64,000 bases of DNA from Liolophura sinensis (Eukaryota; Mollusca; Polyplacophora; Chitonida; Chitonidae): assembly GCF_032854445.1 (NCBI RefSeq), contig NC_088295.1, forward strand, positions 75,914,028-75,978,027, written 5' to 3'. A model generated the notes under the pieces. That model was not told the DNA's origin. It ran no database searches and was given only the letters and a program-made list of their open reading frames with translations. Within the stretch, counting starts at the first letter, position 1, and every line of letters begins with the position of its first letter. The position numbers and the translations under genes are program-made. This document shows, in pieces, positions 1 through 12,741 of the stretch.

Positions 1-324
1 CAGATGTAGACCTATATGTGTCTTGTTTGTATATATAATATGAAATACAAAGACGTTTTGCTTAGTTTGTTTCTAGGTTCTGAAACCGTTTTCAACATTA
101 TTTCATGTATATACAAGATGGTGCCAGACCGAAGACACGAATTAGGTGTATACATTCTTATAAAATGGCTGTCGAGGGAGGAGGACACAGTACCCAGCAA
201 ATATAGCGAGCAGACGAGATGAGGCGGTGTATTGAAATCCATTGTCGACTGGATCAGTATAGGGAAGAAATAAACCATTATCCTTCCCATGCACAGATTT
301 CTTGTAATGTGCAGGTTTTTAGTT
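1..324. other. Non-coding stretch, nothing recognised
   Basis: Short reading frames occur on both strands, but none resembles a known protein or has splice-site support. No repeat unit was recognised here. Confidence 0.5.
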
Positions 325-478
325 ATTTTATTTATTTTGATTGATGTTTTAGAATATTTCACTTATACGACGGCGGCCAGTAGTATGGTTTGAGGAAACC
401 GGGCAAAACCTGAGGGAAACCCACGACCATTCGCAGGTTGCTGGCAGACCTTCCCATGTTCTGTAATGTCCAGGTCTA
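325..478 (-). mobile_element. tRNA-derived SINE, 3' part (minus strand)
   Basis: Read on the minus strand this matches the 3' body of the SINE family found throughout the window: a segment with AACCTGCGAATGGTCGTGGG, a GGAAACC box, the GCCGCCGTCGTATAAGTG core, then a degenerate AT-rich tail. The tRNA-like head is missing. The family resembles a widespread molluscan tRNA-derived SINE; the formal family name is not assigned here. Confidence 0.75.
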
Positions 479-1341
479 CACTTACTTGCATGCTATACAT
501 GTACATGTACATGTTTCATTATACATGTATACATGTATACATGTAGGTCGATCAAGATTCGTAACCGAAGCGTGACGGGGAAAACAATATGTAGGCTATG
601 TACGTGCGCATTCATCCTTGTTAAACGCGTGCCTCTCGTTGGATATATTATGAAGTCTTGGGGCACACACACACACACACAAAACGCGGAGTGAACATCA
701 CGCATTCGAATCTGGTCTTACCGTTCTTTTAATTGCTTCTTAAGACATATACTTATGATATACCGGGCCCCTATACTGTTACGGAATTTTAAACTGTGAC
801 CTCTGACAATCCTGGTAGGCTGTATAGGTCAATACCAAAATTGTGAAATTCAAGTTCCTGCGTGAAATCGTAAAACCTCGCAATGCACACAAGACTTCTC
901 ATTATGGAAGGCCTGCGAAAAGTGGGGAGAAAAGTTTATATAGACACACACACCCATACAAACACCATTACTGTACCGGTAATATATGCATATGTACACG
1001 TGTACGTACGTATGCACTGTTTCATGCACTGATCTACGTTGTTGGACTATATCAGATATACGTATCTTTTAAATGAATTTTTTTCCCAACGTAATGATTA
1101 AATTATGGCATGGATTGTTGTAATGCATATACACCATATATGCTTCGATCCCGCCATTTTCCTTGCAGTAGTCTTCGAAATGAATGCTTATAACTTTTCA
1201 TCCTTATAGATGCATGCAATTATTAACATATACACTGTAAAACAACATTGTACCACAGGTGTACACACAATTGTAACAAACTGTAACATCTAAGTCTTTT
1301 GTGTACTAGACGTATACAACTTTCGTACTTGAGAAAACACC
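479..1341. other. Intergenic, no gene seen
   Basis: Contains a TACATGTA-rich patch around 497-545 and a short CA run at 664-681. Small reading frames look random; no homology recognised. Confidence 0.5.
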
Positions 1342-1550
1342 TGGGCCCAGGTGTTTCAAAACTGGTTTAAGACTTCATACTGGATTTAACTTTAAGCCAA
1401 GCCTTCAATGTTGTACTTTGTGGGGAAATGTGTAATAGTACATTGAATGTAAACTAAAGCTGCTGCTGTTGTACTTAATTTGCACAGCTGCGTGGGTTGC
1501 TGAGTTAATAGCAGTATTAGCTAATATACATTTTCGAACAACTGGGCCCA
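1342..1550. mobile_element. MITE-like element with GGGCCCA terminal inverted repeats
   Basis: The left end (1342-1361) reads TGGGCCCAGGTGTTTCAAAA. The right end (1531-1550) on the opposite strand reads TGGGCCCAGTTGTTCGAAAA, so the two ends are inverted repeats of about 20 bp with three mismatches. The interior of about 170 bp has no coding capacity. This is the structure of a short non-autonomous DNA transposon. No clear target duplication was identified. Confidence 0.6.
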
Positions 1551-2884
1551 CGTGTATTGGTAGTACACACTGAGCAAAGGGAATTGATATCAATCCAAAA
1601 GAATTGAAGCCTTGATTACCCTTTTTATAAGCTAGTATGTACTAAATTTATAACATCGGCATGTAGGCCCACATTATTAATCGTATCAACAAAAATAGGC
1701 GGCAACAGACGGCAGCTGAACATATTCCAGCGCACAAACAAAAACCATTCTTTTTTCCCTGGGCCACAGCCTTTTGTAACACTTCGAGAATAAAGTGACC
1801 CGTTATGCGTTTACAAGCAGCAAAATTATTGAGAAAGTGGGTTAATGTATGCGTGTTTAGTGTTGCAGGGCTATCCATTTTTGTAAGACAGGGGTGAAAC
1901 GTGTGCTTTTTATCAAATGTCGAACAAAGAATAAAGGGTTGAGATGAATTTTATAGGCAATTTCACCAAAAAAAAAAAATACCATTTGGCTTAATGCATT
2001 GCATTTAGTGACTTCACTCATATATGGCGAGCAAAGAAAACACATAAAATAGAGATAACATTACATAGCATCTTGAAAAAAGTTAGCGTTCTACCCTCGT
2101 GTAGACCCTCGTCTTGCTGACACCGAGCTGACAAGAGCTGAGAAAGATTTATCAAAGCTGAGCAGCGGCCGACTAACGTCGACAGTCCAGCTAGCGGTAT
2201 AGAGCCTTGGGCTGTGCGTGTACATGTGTGCAGCCGTCGATTCATGCGCATCACCCCCTGCACACACCCCCTGCACCCCCCTCCCCCCCCACCCAACTGT
2301 TCTTCACCAAGCCATTTTAAGTGGTCTGACATCAGCCCCACGCCTGGTTCAGTCATAATGTGATAAACACTGGACTGAATTTTAACTCATCACAATGCAT
2401 AGAACGACAAAGCCAGATGGGGCTGTGGTAGACACATAACTTTTACACGATGTGGCTTTCCGCCAATGGTTTACTCTATATACATGAAGTTTACTTTGTG
2501 TGAACAATGCCTATATGCTTGACTGAAGAAGAGGAAGGTATGCCAACTGCAAATAAGTAAATCTGAGCTAATTTTAAGTATAATAAGTATTTAAGTATAA
2601 TAAGGGGCCTCGTAGGCCCCTTTAAATATATACATTTATACATTTATCTAGACATGCCTGTAAGCTGTAAAATTAAATTTTTTGGTCATATTAGCATTTT
2701 TATATGGCTCAGTGTATTAAACTGTAGCAATATCCAAACAATACCTGCGAGTGTTGAATTAATGTATATATGATTTGTAAGTATAGCACACTTATGCCAT
2801 AAGTATTAAAACGCGTTAGAAACATGTCTCCAAACTGACTTTCCTCGTCCCATTAGAACACTTTTATGCTCTCACTAGCTGAGG
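1551..2884. other. Intergenic, no gene seen
   Basis: Contains a cytosine-rich stretch at about 2264-2294 and AT-rich sequence around 2570-2640. Reading frames of 60-110 codons on the minus strand are low-complexity or unsupported. Confidence 0.5.
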
Positions 2885-3825
2885 TGTCTTACGGGTTGGT
2901 TTGTTAGACGTCACAACTTTGATCCATGAGTGGACATGGCCGAATTCGGTCCTCATGGCCGTGGCCTCCAAAACTGCTAGCACTTAATCCATGAGTTGGT
3001 CTGACCAAAAGGAACCCTATAACTGGCAGGGGTGTATAATGGATTGGCGTCCAGGACAACTAGCCCTTGATCCATGGGGTGGAATTGGCTAAATTCAGCC
3101 GTCAGTGGCCTACAAGGCATCTAATGGGACAGCCTTTCAGGACGTATGTGCTATGATCCATGAGGTGGCCTGGCCGAATTTAATCCTCAGTGGGCGAGGT
3201 ATCTAACGGTCTGACCAAAATGAGCCCTATAACTGGCAGAGGTGTCTAATGGGTTGGCATCCAGGACAGCTAGCCCTTGATCCTGGGGTGGAATTGGCCA
3301 AATTCAGCCGTCATTGGCCGACAAGGTATCTAATGGGTCGGCCTTTAATCCATGAGGTGGCCTGGTCGAATTTACCCTTAGTGGCCGAGGTTTCTGACGG
3401 GTTGGCCTTTCAGGACGTATGTTCTTTGATCCATGAGGTGGCCTGTCCGAATTTAACCCTCAGTGGCCGAGGTATCTAACGGGTTGGCCTTTCAGAACGT
3501 ATGTTCTCTGATCCATGAGGTGGCCTGGCCGACTTTAGCCCTCAGTGGCAGAGATGTTTAGTGGGTTAATCTGCTTGTAGGGCCTCTTGTCCTTGTTCCA
3601 TGAGGTTGCAGGGCAGAATTCAACCCTCACTGCCTGGCCGAGGTGCTTAATGGGTTGACCTGGAGAACGACCTGGAGAACATAGCTGGTCCTTGTTCCAT
3701 GAGGTGACAGGGCAGAATTCAGCCTTCGCTGGCTGAGATGTCTAACGGGTGGTCTCCAGGACGTCGAGGCCTTTGATCCATGAAGTGACAGGGCCGAATT
3801 AATTCAGTCGTTGGTAGCGGCGAGG
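2885..3825. repeat. Degenerate tandem array, about 82 bp unit
   Basis: The word GATCCATGAG and close variants recur at about 2921, 2986, 3070, 3155, 3348, 3429, 3510, 3595 and 3775, usually 81-86 bp apart. Units share a GGCCGAATT(C/T)A segment and a GTCTAACGGGTTGGCCTT-like segment. Divergence between units is high, so the array is old. A 76-codon frame inside (3249-3479) is a by-product. Confidence 0.8.
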
Positions 3826-3917
3826 TGTCAGTAACACGCGTGTCGCACGCACCAGTTGACATTCACGCATGTGGCATGCATATATACATGTATATGTGTG
3901 GTTGTTATACATCTTTC

Positions 3918-4050
3918 ACAACCTGCGGATGGTTGCGGGTTTCCCCCAGGCTCTGCCCGGTTTCCTCCCACCATAATGCTGGCCGCCGTCGCATAAGTGA
4001 AATATTCTTGAGTTCGGCGTAAAACACCAGTCAGATAAATAAATAAATAT
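3918..4050 (+). mobile_element. tRNA-derived SINE, 3' part (plus strand)
   Basis: Contains ACCTGCGGATGGTTGCGGG, the GGTTTCCTCCCACCATAATG box, the GCCGCCGTCGCATAAGTGAA core, a TTCTTGAGTTCGGCGTAAAA segment and a TAAATAAATAAAT tail. The tRNA head is absent, so the copy is 5'-truncated. This is one of the best-preserved 3' ends in the window. Confidence 0.85.
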
Positions 4051-5304
4051 ACATCTGTCATATACATAACATAATAAATTTATGTGTCATACTTATATAT
4101 AAGTAGTTTTGTGCATTTCTTGATCGAATATCTTATAGGCCTAATACATGCATGCACATATAGTTCGTAAAGCTAAGGGAGATAAGACTGGAGGGAGCAC
4201 ACAGCAATCGGATCTTCAGATAGCAAGTTGACAATGCAAGGTAAAAGAAGAATCGGAAATCGGATAAAAGAAGAGGAAATCGATGTGAACTGTGTGCTGT
4301 AGTCATTCCGTGCTGGCCTAACCACGTCCCCGTCTATATATATGCACTATCAATATGTGTACCGGGTTAATACTGGCTCTTCTCAGCCCGGATGTATGCC
4401 CCCTTACGTGTGACCGACAGCTGGATGTCGTGATATGTATGAACTAGGTAACTGTGGCCCACATTCCAGGAACATAACCGAATCGTGTATATGTATGTAT
4501 ACATTTACATCAGGGATACCTGCCAGAATATATAGACATACTAAGGTCTTATTGTGTTTAGCTGAACCCTGCGGACTGTACCAATATTAACAGCTGATGC
4601 ACCGACTATAGACATCATATTCAAGCAGCTAATATACAGTGGATCGCGATTACAGATTAGAACAGTGCATCATGTACGTGAGGGGCCTATAGATAGTGTG
4701 TGAATTTCATGTCAGATTAACTCAGCTGTTCTGCTATATTGAGTTACTTATCAGCCGACAGCAAGGATGTTCTAATTTATGTATTCTGGGAGACAAAAAG
4801 CGGTGTATAACTTGTATTCAACATGTTCTCGTTCCAACATAGCTAACTTTTTTTCTTCATTTCTTCCCCTCCCCCCCTCCCCCGAAGATAAGCAGTAGTG
4901 ATTTAATATTCTGTCGGGATCCATGACAAAATATACCTGCATGGAACCATTAATTTGACACTCCATAAGACCGAAACGTTTCCACCCGCATGTTATCGTA
5001 GAATTTGGCGTTGTATACGATACTACTGTATAGGGTGTTCACCGCGGGCTACATTCATGTGCACAAGGTATTGGTATTTTCCAAGGAAAGGCCCATATAC
5101 AATTCTTGACCTTTTCTGCCCCGAACTCTATGGACGTTAGGACTTTTCAGCGCATGGACAGGAAATCCTATAGTCGTCGTTATTTATACCAGCTGATTCC
5201 ATCCCCTACCCCACCCCACCCCAACCCATCACAGTCTTCCCCTTCAATGATCTGAGCATATTCAGGTTCTGTACACGATGGTGTATACATTGATTATATT
5301 TCGT
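4051..5304. other. Intergenic, no gene seen
   Basis: No coding similarity and no repeat family recognised. A pyrimidine-rich patch lies at 4849-4884. Confidence 0.5.
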
Positions 5305-5400
5305 AGGGTATAGCTCAACCGCTTAGTCAGTGTTTTATATAAAGCATCGACTCGCTCTGAACAATGCACATACGTAGTCCCATGTTCGAATCCAGCTCTC
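5305..5400 (+). repeat. tRNA-like fragment (possible SINE head)
   Basis: TAGCTCAACCGCTTAGTC resembles a pol III A box, and TGTTCGAATCCAGC about 65 bp later matches a B box. Spacing is longer than in a functional tRNA and no cloverleaf is evident, so this is more likely a decayed tRNA-derived SINE head than a tRNA gene. Confidence 0.35.
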
Positions 5401-7217
5401 GCAGATTTTACTGCGGCTGAGATCCATGAGGCTTACATTACTAGGTACGTGGCGAAGAGTGATGTTTTACTCTTGGCACTCCAAATTTCTTCACCCCATA
5501 AGCTGACAGCCGTAATATGAGTGAAACAGTTTTGAATACACTGATTACCGGTTTACATATGGGCAAAATTGATTTCTGTTTTGATATTTTAAAACAGGTC
5601 AGATATGAAGACCTGGCTTATCTATTCAAGAAATGCTCTTGCGGGTTTTAATCACGCTACATCGCCAAATTTTGTATCCCGACGCTCGCTGAAGGTTGCT
5701 TTGTCGAGCTTTGTAAATCTACACCAATACTACTCAGTATACAACAAGTCCATTGCGATAAAACCCAGACTTCCTGTGATAATGCACATGTAGCAGCGGG
5801 AACAACCGTCTATTTATACAGGTCTGTATTCGCTGTGGCGGCTTATAACTGATCAGTGTTCTAATGATTTTTGTCCTGGCTCCCACAAAAACACAGCTGC
5901 CACAAAATACTGCTAATACAGTAAATCTCCTCAACGGACTGCTTGTGCGTGCAGCGTGCTAGGATAGATTTTACATCCACTCTGTATCACCATCGAGTCC
6001 ATGCAGCATGCGTATACCCTTAAGCAGTTATACTATATGTTCCCCTGTACATACAGATTTTCCATTCGGCCTGTATGTGCACATATGTAGATGAATTCAG
6101 TGATGTCGTCAGTGGATTATCTATGTTTGCCCGCGTCTTCGTATGAACTGAACTTAAGATACTTGAGTCAAGACCTTCAAGTGGATCTATATATAGCAAA
6201 TACACTATTTTATGATGCAGAGTGTAATTCAGGTCGTGAATGCATGACTGAATGAATTATTCATTTGGGAACAACAGCACTGTGAAGGTTATTGCATTCA
6301 ATATGGTTTCCAGGACTGATGACCGAGTACATAGACTTGTCGGCCTCGGCAACCGGCTTCTGACTGGTGAACGTGGTGATATCAACATCAGTTGGCAGTT
6401 GACCTGACATAACCTTGGCACTTTGTATCATAAAACAGCGCGACTATTGAAAGATATCAGAATAGATTCGGACTTATCCATGAAGAGCCTTATAACGGTT
6501 CCAATCGAGCACGTACATATATGTACTGTCCACGCCATTCTGTATAAGATACACATGTAACATACATGGCATGGTTAAAGGCTTTAAATTTACTTGTCTT
6601 GCTTGCATTCTACAAATATATGTGCCTACATAGCCAGTGTATAGACATTTGGATAGGACAAGGCGGGGCTATCCGAACCTCACATTGTTTACCAGGCGTG
6701 TAACCATTAGTCAACGAGTATAACCCGGAGTCCTGTGCAGGCTGCAGTAGCCTTTATTGGCTGTTTCATCGACCACACTTCCTCGTCCAAAGATGGGGAT
6801 TTATAACATTGGCGAGAGAGAAAATAGAAAGAAATTAGAGAATAGAAACAAAATTGACAGATGTATGCGTGTTGGTGTTCCTGGAAGTATATATGATGGG
6901 AATAAATGATATTCAGGCAACTTTAAACTTTAAACAAAAAGAAAATTGATTTCTTCCTTCGATCGAATAAGTTTTATCATTCTCATTCTACGAAAGATTT
7001 GGCCTTATCGCTCCATAGCCAGTGAAGTCACAGGCTCGAATCCAGCTATAGTCCGCTGGTTTGGCCCACAGCTATTAGTATGGATATACGTCATTCCGCT
7101 CAGCGCTTTATTGATGCTTATAAAACAATAGAAAACCCTCCAGACTCTCTTCATAGCTTCGATACGAACACAAACAACAAGTCAAAAGCTATAAAAGAGC
7201 GCGTTCGAAATAAGCCT
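5401..7217. other. Intergenic, no gene seen
   Basis: No protein or RNA gene recognised. A weak B-box-like string lies near 7035-7048 but has no matching A box. Confidence 0.5.
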
Positions 7218-7790
7218 TTGCCGAGTCGAGAAAAGAATACATGGCCATGTTTAATGACACATCAAATCTGCTGTATATACCCGAGAAAAGAATGCATGGT
7301 CATGTTTAATGACATATCTGTTCAGCTGTATATACCCGAGAAAAGAATGCATGGTCATGTTTGATGACATATCTGGTCTGCTATATATGAACGAGATAAA
7401 GAATGCATGGTCATGTTTGATGGCACATCTGGTCTGCTATATGTGAACGAGAAAAGAATGCATGGTCAAGTTTGATGACACATCTGGTCTGCTATATATA
7501 AACGAGAAAAGAACGCATGTTCAAGTTTGATGAAACATCTAATCTGCCACATATACCCAAGGAAAGAATGCATGGCCATGCTTGATGACATATCTGTTCT
7601 GCTATATATACCCGAGAGAAGAATGCGTGGTCATGTTTGATGACATATCTGTTCTGCTATATATACCCAAGAAGGAATGCATGGTCATGTTTGATGACAT
7701 ATCTGTTCTGCTATATATACCCGAGAAGGAATGCATGGTCATGTTTGATGACATATCTGTTCTGCTATATATACCCGCATGGTATTCTGC
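7218..7790. repeat. Tandem array, about 55 bp unit
   Basis: About ten units carry GAATGCATGGTCATGTTTGA followed by a GACATATCTG(T/G)TCTGCTATA segment and ATACCCGAGAA. The word AATGC recurs at 7291, 7346, 7402 and 7457, that is every 55-56 bp. The frames at 7080-7364 and 7582-7818 are translations of the repeat, not genes. Confidence 0.9.
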
Positions 7791-8533
7791 TCACATAAGC
7801 AGGTTCTTCGCCGTATAAGTTGCTATATACCTACATATATCTACAACCTAAAACATAACTGAACCTTTAAAACGGCATTATTTGAATGTATATACACTGC
7901 ACGAGCCAAAAAACGCATAACAATTACAGTTATATGTACATGTATCTGTGATTCATTAACAAGGATGCAGTGTAGTGTGGTCAGTCCATGTATATGGCCT
8001 ATATAGTAAATCAACATATTATATGATATTTTTATTAGGATTCTTTAAGACATTCATATGTCCATCATTTTCTTCAGTAATCAGCGGCGCATGAATGAAT
8101 GCCAGCAATATAGTACATGTATCTTTAGCCAGTGTAAATGCGGTAACATAGAACAATCTTGTCACATACAACAACAGGACATAGTCAAAATATACGGTGT
8201 CTCTTTGAATATTTTACAGTGAGGAGTATGTGGCATTTATTATTACATTTATGTTTTATACAAGCAATTCTATATGCTGTATATAATATCAAAAAATGTA
8301 ACAGGAATAGGTTATATAACAAAGTTGAAGAGACCTTTTTTTCCAAGTAAAGAAACCTTGAATACCTAATAAACATTACATATATACATACAGATATCCA
8401 TGCTAGTGTAATTGACATTTACGGCTGTCTATATATAGACTGACAATCACACGAACAAAGCATACACATCGCTCGCTACATACATGTAATCCTGTGATCC
8501 CAATTAACCTGACCATTTACTTAGGTTACCTAT

Positions 8534-8540
<7 letters not shown>
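7791..8540. other. Intergenic, no gene seen
   Basis: At 7889-7925 the string ATATACACTGCACGAGCC followed by AAAAAACGCATAAC resembles the terminus of a Tc1/mariner element, but no partner end was found. Nothing else recognised. Confidence 0.4.

Positions 8541-8624
<84 letters not shown>
8541..8624. repeat. CA/AT compound microsatellite
   Basis: A run of AC dinucleotides passes directly into about 30 AT dinucleotides. Confidence 0.97.
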
Positions 8625-8626
<2 letters not shown>

Positions 8627-8739
8627 GTTGTCATCGCATATAGGCTTGTTCCTTTTCAATTATCCACTAATGGAATACGCTTTGCAGCCGCTATTGTTAT
8701 ATATTGCTGTATATACTGTACCAGATATTGTAACACCCG

Positions 8740-8935
8740 GGTATATCTTACACGTAAACGGGTATTATATACACGTATAAAAGGTTTTACATACACGTAT
8801 AAAGAGTATTGTGCACACGTATAAAGAGTATTATATACACGCGTAAAGGTATTATATACACGTATAAAGTGTTTTATGTACACGTATAAAGTGTTTTATG
8901 TACACGTATAAAGTGTATTATATACACGTATACAG
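8740..8935. repeat. Short tandem array, 22-24 bp unit
   Basis: Repeated TACACGTATAAAG(T/A)G segments separated by TTTTATG or TATTATA blocks, with the CACGTATAA word recurring at about 8772, 8794, 8816 and onward. Seven to eight units. The 75-codon minus-strand frame across it is a by-product. Confidence 0.85.
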
Positions 8936-9281
8936 GGCATAAACATGCACATAGCGTTTTATCTGTTTTGATATGTTTACTTATTTGATTGCTGCTATCA
9001 ATATATTCAAGAATTTCAATGTACTATAGTACGATAGCGGTCAGTTTTATGCGTAGAAGAAACCAGAGTGACCGGAGTAAACCATCGATCCATAGCAATT
9101 AACTCACCAGCTTTGCTACATACATGTGATCATGAAGTACAGACGTGAGCAACATGCATATACTGGTGGGAAACAAGTGGCATTCAACGAAAACCTGTGT
9201 TGACGGTCACATGTCCGAGCGTGTTCCATAGCTTATTGTCAGAAAGGCTTCACTAATCCATAAAAACCGATAATAAATGTT

Positions 9282-9360
9282 CTATCCAAGACCGGGATTG
9301 AACTCGCATCTCGTGTGTCCCAGCGATTCAAAGACACGCAAGCCAATAAGCTCGACGGCG
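9282..9360 (-). repeat. tRNA-like fragment (minus strand)
   Basis: Read on the minus strand it has GAGCTTATTGGC (A-box-like) and GAGTTCAATCCCGG (B-box-like) about 40 bp apart. It lacks a convincing cloverleaf and acceptor stem. Most likely the head of a decayed tRNA-derived SINE. Confidence 0.4.
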
Positions 9361-11639
9361 ACCAGATTTTTAGTGTGAGTTTTGAGGTCTAATATTTTGT
9401 ACATGCGCACGGAGTATAGGCCTACATACATGTATCCTGCGTCAATAGAAAAACAGATGAGTTCCTGGCTATACCAATGAGACGAGCATTTATACCGCAT
9501 GTGTTGCACGTAGCAGCCCTTGTTTATGGCATCTCACTACGCTACGCAGCTGATCCTTACAGGAGTGTGTTTATAATGGCATCAGTGCAACCTGTTAGAC
9601 ATGGAATTCGCCCAAAAGCAGTGCATACAGAGCCTTATGTATACGGTTATGTACATGTGAGCTCAACAGTTGCGCGCTCTGCGCAATGCATGCAATCCAG
9701 CCTGTGCCCTATAAACGCCTTTAAGCGCGGCACGACATGGATTTGGTACTCCAGAGGCCTATATGCATGTTAAGCCTGTTACATTAGTCTGTATATGAAT
9801 CACTGGCCAAGGTCCAAGACGATTACGACAATTACATCGGAACGAAATTTGATTATAAACAGACACTCATTGGTATCAGGCGGTCGCCGTAATTATGGAT
9901 GAAGAAAACTGAATAAGGAACACCACGCTTTATCCCCAAGTACATTTGTACTCACAATTCTGACGTTAGGCTGCTGTCGCACCAGCTAGGTTAGAACCTC
10001 CTTGTTTAAGAATTAAGAATTGTTCAAGAGTTATGGCTTAACGCCACTTCGCGTTAATTGGTGAGATGGTGTGGTTGGAGCCTCATTGGTCCGCTTCGAA
10101 TGTTACCCTGGCAACCAGACGGTTGTGCATATTTCAGCAACATCATATACAGGTATATGTTCTGGTCAGGGGTATCACTTGAAGTGTAATGAGGCCGTAT
10201 TTGCATGGCAACCCATATTCGTCCACTTCGCATGTTGCCATGGTAACCAGATGGCCATGTAACATTCGTAACACCAAATAAAGGTGCACATAATGTTATT
10301 GTTCGGATTATCGTCAAAAGGGTTTTGGAGATGCTGTTTTAATTTTTGTTGCTGATATATATTTATACTGAGCGGTTGGTGTGGGCGTGGGTGTGGGTGT
10401 GTAATAGCGGTTGGTGTTGGTGTGGGTGTGGGCGAGTAATAGCGGTTGATTAATGCGTACTTAATCACTCACAGTTACAGACATACTCATAAAAAAACAA
10501 CAACAAAGAAAATGTATTTCCATTTTTTACTGGCGTGTTTCCAATGATTAGCTCGTGTGCATGTCCACAAACATCGTATGCTTTTATACTTACAGACTGG
10601 CGCTCAATCAACTTGTAACAACCGATGTGATGTACATGTACTACAAGACATGCAACAACGTCGTAAAGGAAGTCACCAGCTTAGATATGAAGCTTTTTGA
10701 AGTTTGCCTTCAGCAAATACTTGTATACATGTGGTATTTAATATGTATGCATAATGGTTAATGGCATGGCGGTACTGTAATTCTATACGCGCAGCCATCG
10801 ATCATATACTGAATGACAGAATTAAAGAGTGGACAATATACGGTCATCTCATTGTATCCTGACCAAACCTCACAGTTTCTAGATGTATATACATGTAGAA
10901 CTTTGTTAATACATTGTTTATGGGAATGATGATCACAAGTCCTCGACTATAACAACACTGATCAAATATCCAGGACTATCGCTGTCTCTGTATACATGTA
11001 TTTAATCTTTAATTTGAAAGAGTTAAGCCTTTTTTAGCCCAGTTTCCAACTGCAATCATCTTTTAATTGTGGCCACCCAACGAAACTCTTTGATACATGT
11101 ATGAAGTATACAGTATACAGCTCCATGCTTTGACATTTATTTATGGCGCATAGCCGACTATGTCAGCTTCAAGGTACATATACCTGTACATCCGCATCAC
11201 ACACATACATTTACGTAAAGTGTGCAGTGAGATGCCTTATATGGTCTAGATAGATTTTAAGATATAAAGAGTTTCAGTGTTTCGCTGAATAGTTCATACA
11301 TGTAAGTACATTGTATACTGCTTTTAAGTTTTCGAACAATAGCTTACTCACTAATATATACACGTCAAACCCCAGTTACATCTGAAAGTTCATTTCAAGT
11401 GTGTATGTCAACAAACATGATTGCACAAGATATATATAGAAGCATGTTTAACATGACATTTTGTTAATCTGCGTGTATAACTTGATTGTTTGGCGTTTGA
11501 CGTCGCTTTGAACACTACATCGAGCGTCTTTGTGCTGTCTCACTGGAAGGCTATGTCAAAGACACCTGATAGTAGACCAGTTACACATCTGTGTAAATAT
11601 GCACATGTAAGTCTATGTTTTATCTGCAGTTTGCTAGTT
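9361..11639. other. Intergenic, no gene seen
   Basis: The only local structure is a GT-rich direct repeat at 10372-10450, where GCGGTTGGTG recurs at 10372 and 10407 and a partial copy starts at 10442 (35 bp period). The 98-codon frame at 9477-9773 shows no recognisable domain and no splice support. Confidence 0.5.
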
Positions 11640-11735
11640 ATGATGGAAGGAAACCGGGCAGAGCCCGTGGGAAAGCCCGACTATCCGCAGGTTGCTATTA
11701 GACCTTACCAAGGACGACCAGAGACTTGTGGTTAA
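11640..11735 (-). mobile_element. SINE fragment (minus strand)
   Basis: Matches the central part of the window's SINE: a GGAAACCGGGCAGAGCCCG segment, then a GAAAGCCCGACTATCCGCAG segment and GGTTGCT. Both the tail and the tRNA head are missing. Confidence 0.7.
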
Positions 11736-11883
11736 AGATGAATGTACTTATGGTTAGTGATGAATGTCACCGTATGGAGCCTCACCACAACATATTCTGA
11801 CAACATCTCGCCACTCCAAGAACAGGTTGCAGCAGGTTCCCGGCTGGCATCTCCCTGGGGGCCTTTGCTCCAGCTCCATCTCA

Positions 11884-11904
11884 CCCCCCCCCCCCCCCCC
11901 CCCC
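11884..11904. repeat. Poly-C run
   Basis: Twenty-one consecutive cytosines. This is prone to polymerase slippage, so the true length is uncertain. Confidence 0.9.
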
Positions 11905-12394
11905 TCCGCCTCTCTCACATTCCCCTTCATCAATGTGCATGTTTACTCGCATGCTTCACCCTCACTGACACCGGAGTTTAAGACAATCAAAAACTGGGTC
12001 AGACAAATATGAACTTGTAACCAATCCCTGCGTCAACCTTTTACTGCTGAGCAAGTTAAGCTTTGCCTTGAGAGTAGGTCTGTGCCTAATTCTACGTGTA
12101 CACTAGTTTTTATGCATATAAAGGCGCCTATGTTGTTGAAAAAGGTCGTCCCACCCTCTACATCTTCTCCCCATAAACTCCCTGTACATCCCTTCTTTGC
12201 AGGTACCATTGCTATCATTATCTCGGTGAAGTTATTTTGTAAAGAAACTATGTACAAGGGTATTTAGCACTATATAGGCCTGCCAGTTTGGTTAAGAAAC
12301 ATGCATATTTAAATAGGGCCCTATCCAGATATCAGTATCATATGCTCATAGCTGTCCTGGAAAATGACAAGGTCATGGATACCTGCTGATGAGC

Positions 12395-12397
<3 letters not shown>
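11905..12397. other. Intergenic, no gene seen
   Basis: Short overlapping frames on both strands (12033-12267) have no recognisable similarity. Confidence 0.5.

Positions 12398-12462
<65 letters not shown>
12398..12462. repeat. AT microsatellite
   Basis: About 32 consecutive AT dinucleotides. Confidence 0.97.
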
Positions 12463-12465
<3 letters not shown>

Positions 12466-12741
12466 CTGTTTATTATCTGGCCAGGTCACAGGTGGGACGA
12501 GCTAAACACAAATATATAAACATATATAAACAATAGGAACAGCTGGATGCATGGTTACCGATGCGTACGTGCATGTAAGAGTATAACTTCCACCAGTGTT
12601 GGCCTACTCAATCACTGGAACTGGATTGTTCGCGCCGTAGTTAAGCCGATCGGAGATAGGTGCACTATTGTCTTTTCAGGCATCATCACGCGCCGATCGT
12701 CATAAGTAGCAGGATCGAATCCCGAATAACATCACAAGAAC

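Noticed and set aside
5305-5400. Functional tRNA gene
   Set aside because: A- and B-box-like words are present but the spacing and lack of a cloverleaf argue for a SINE-type relic.
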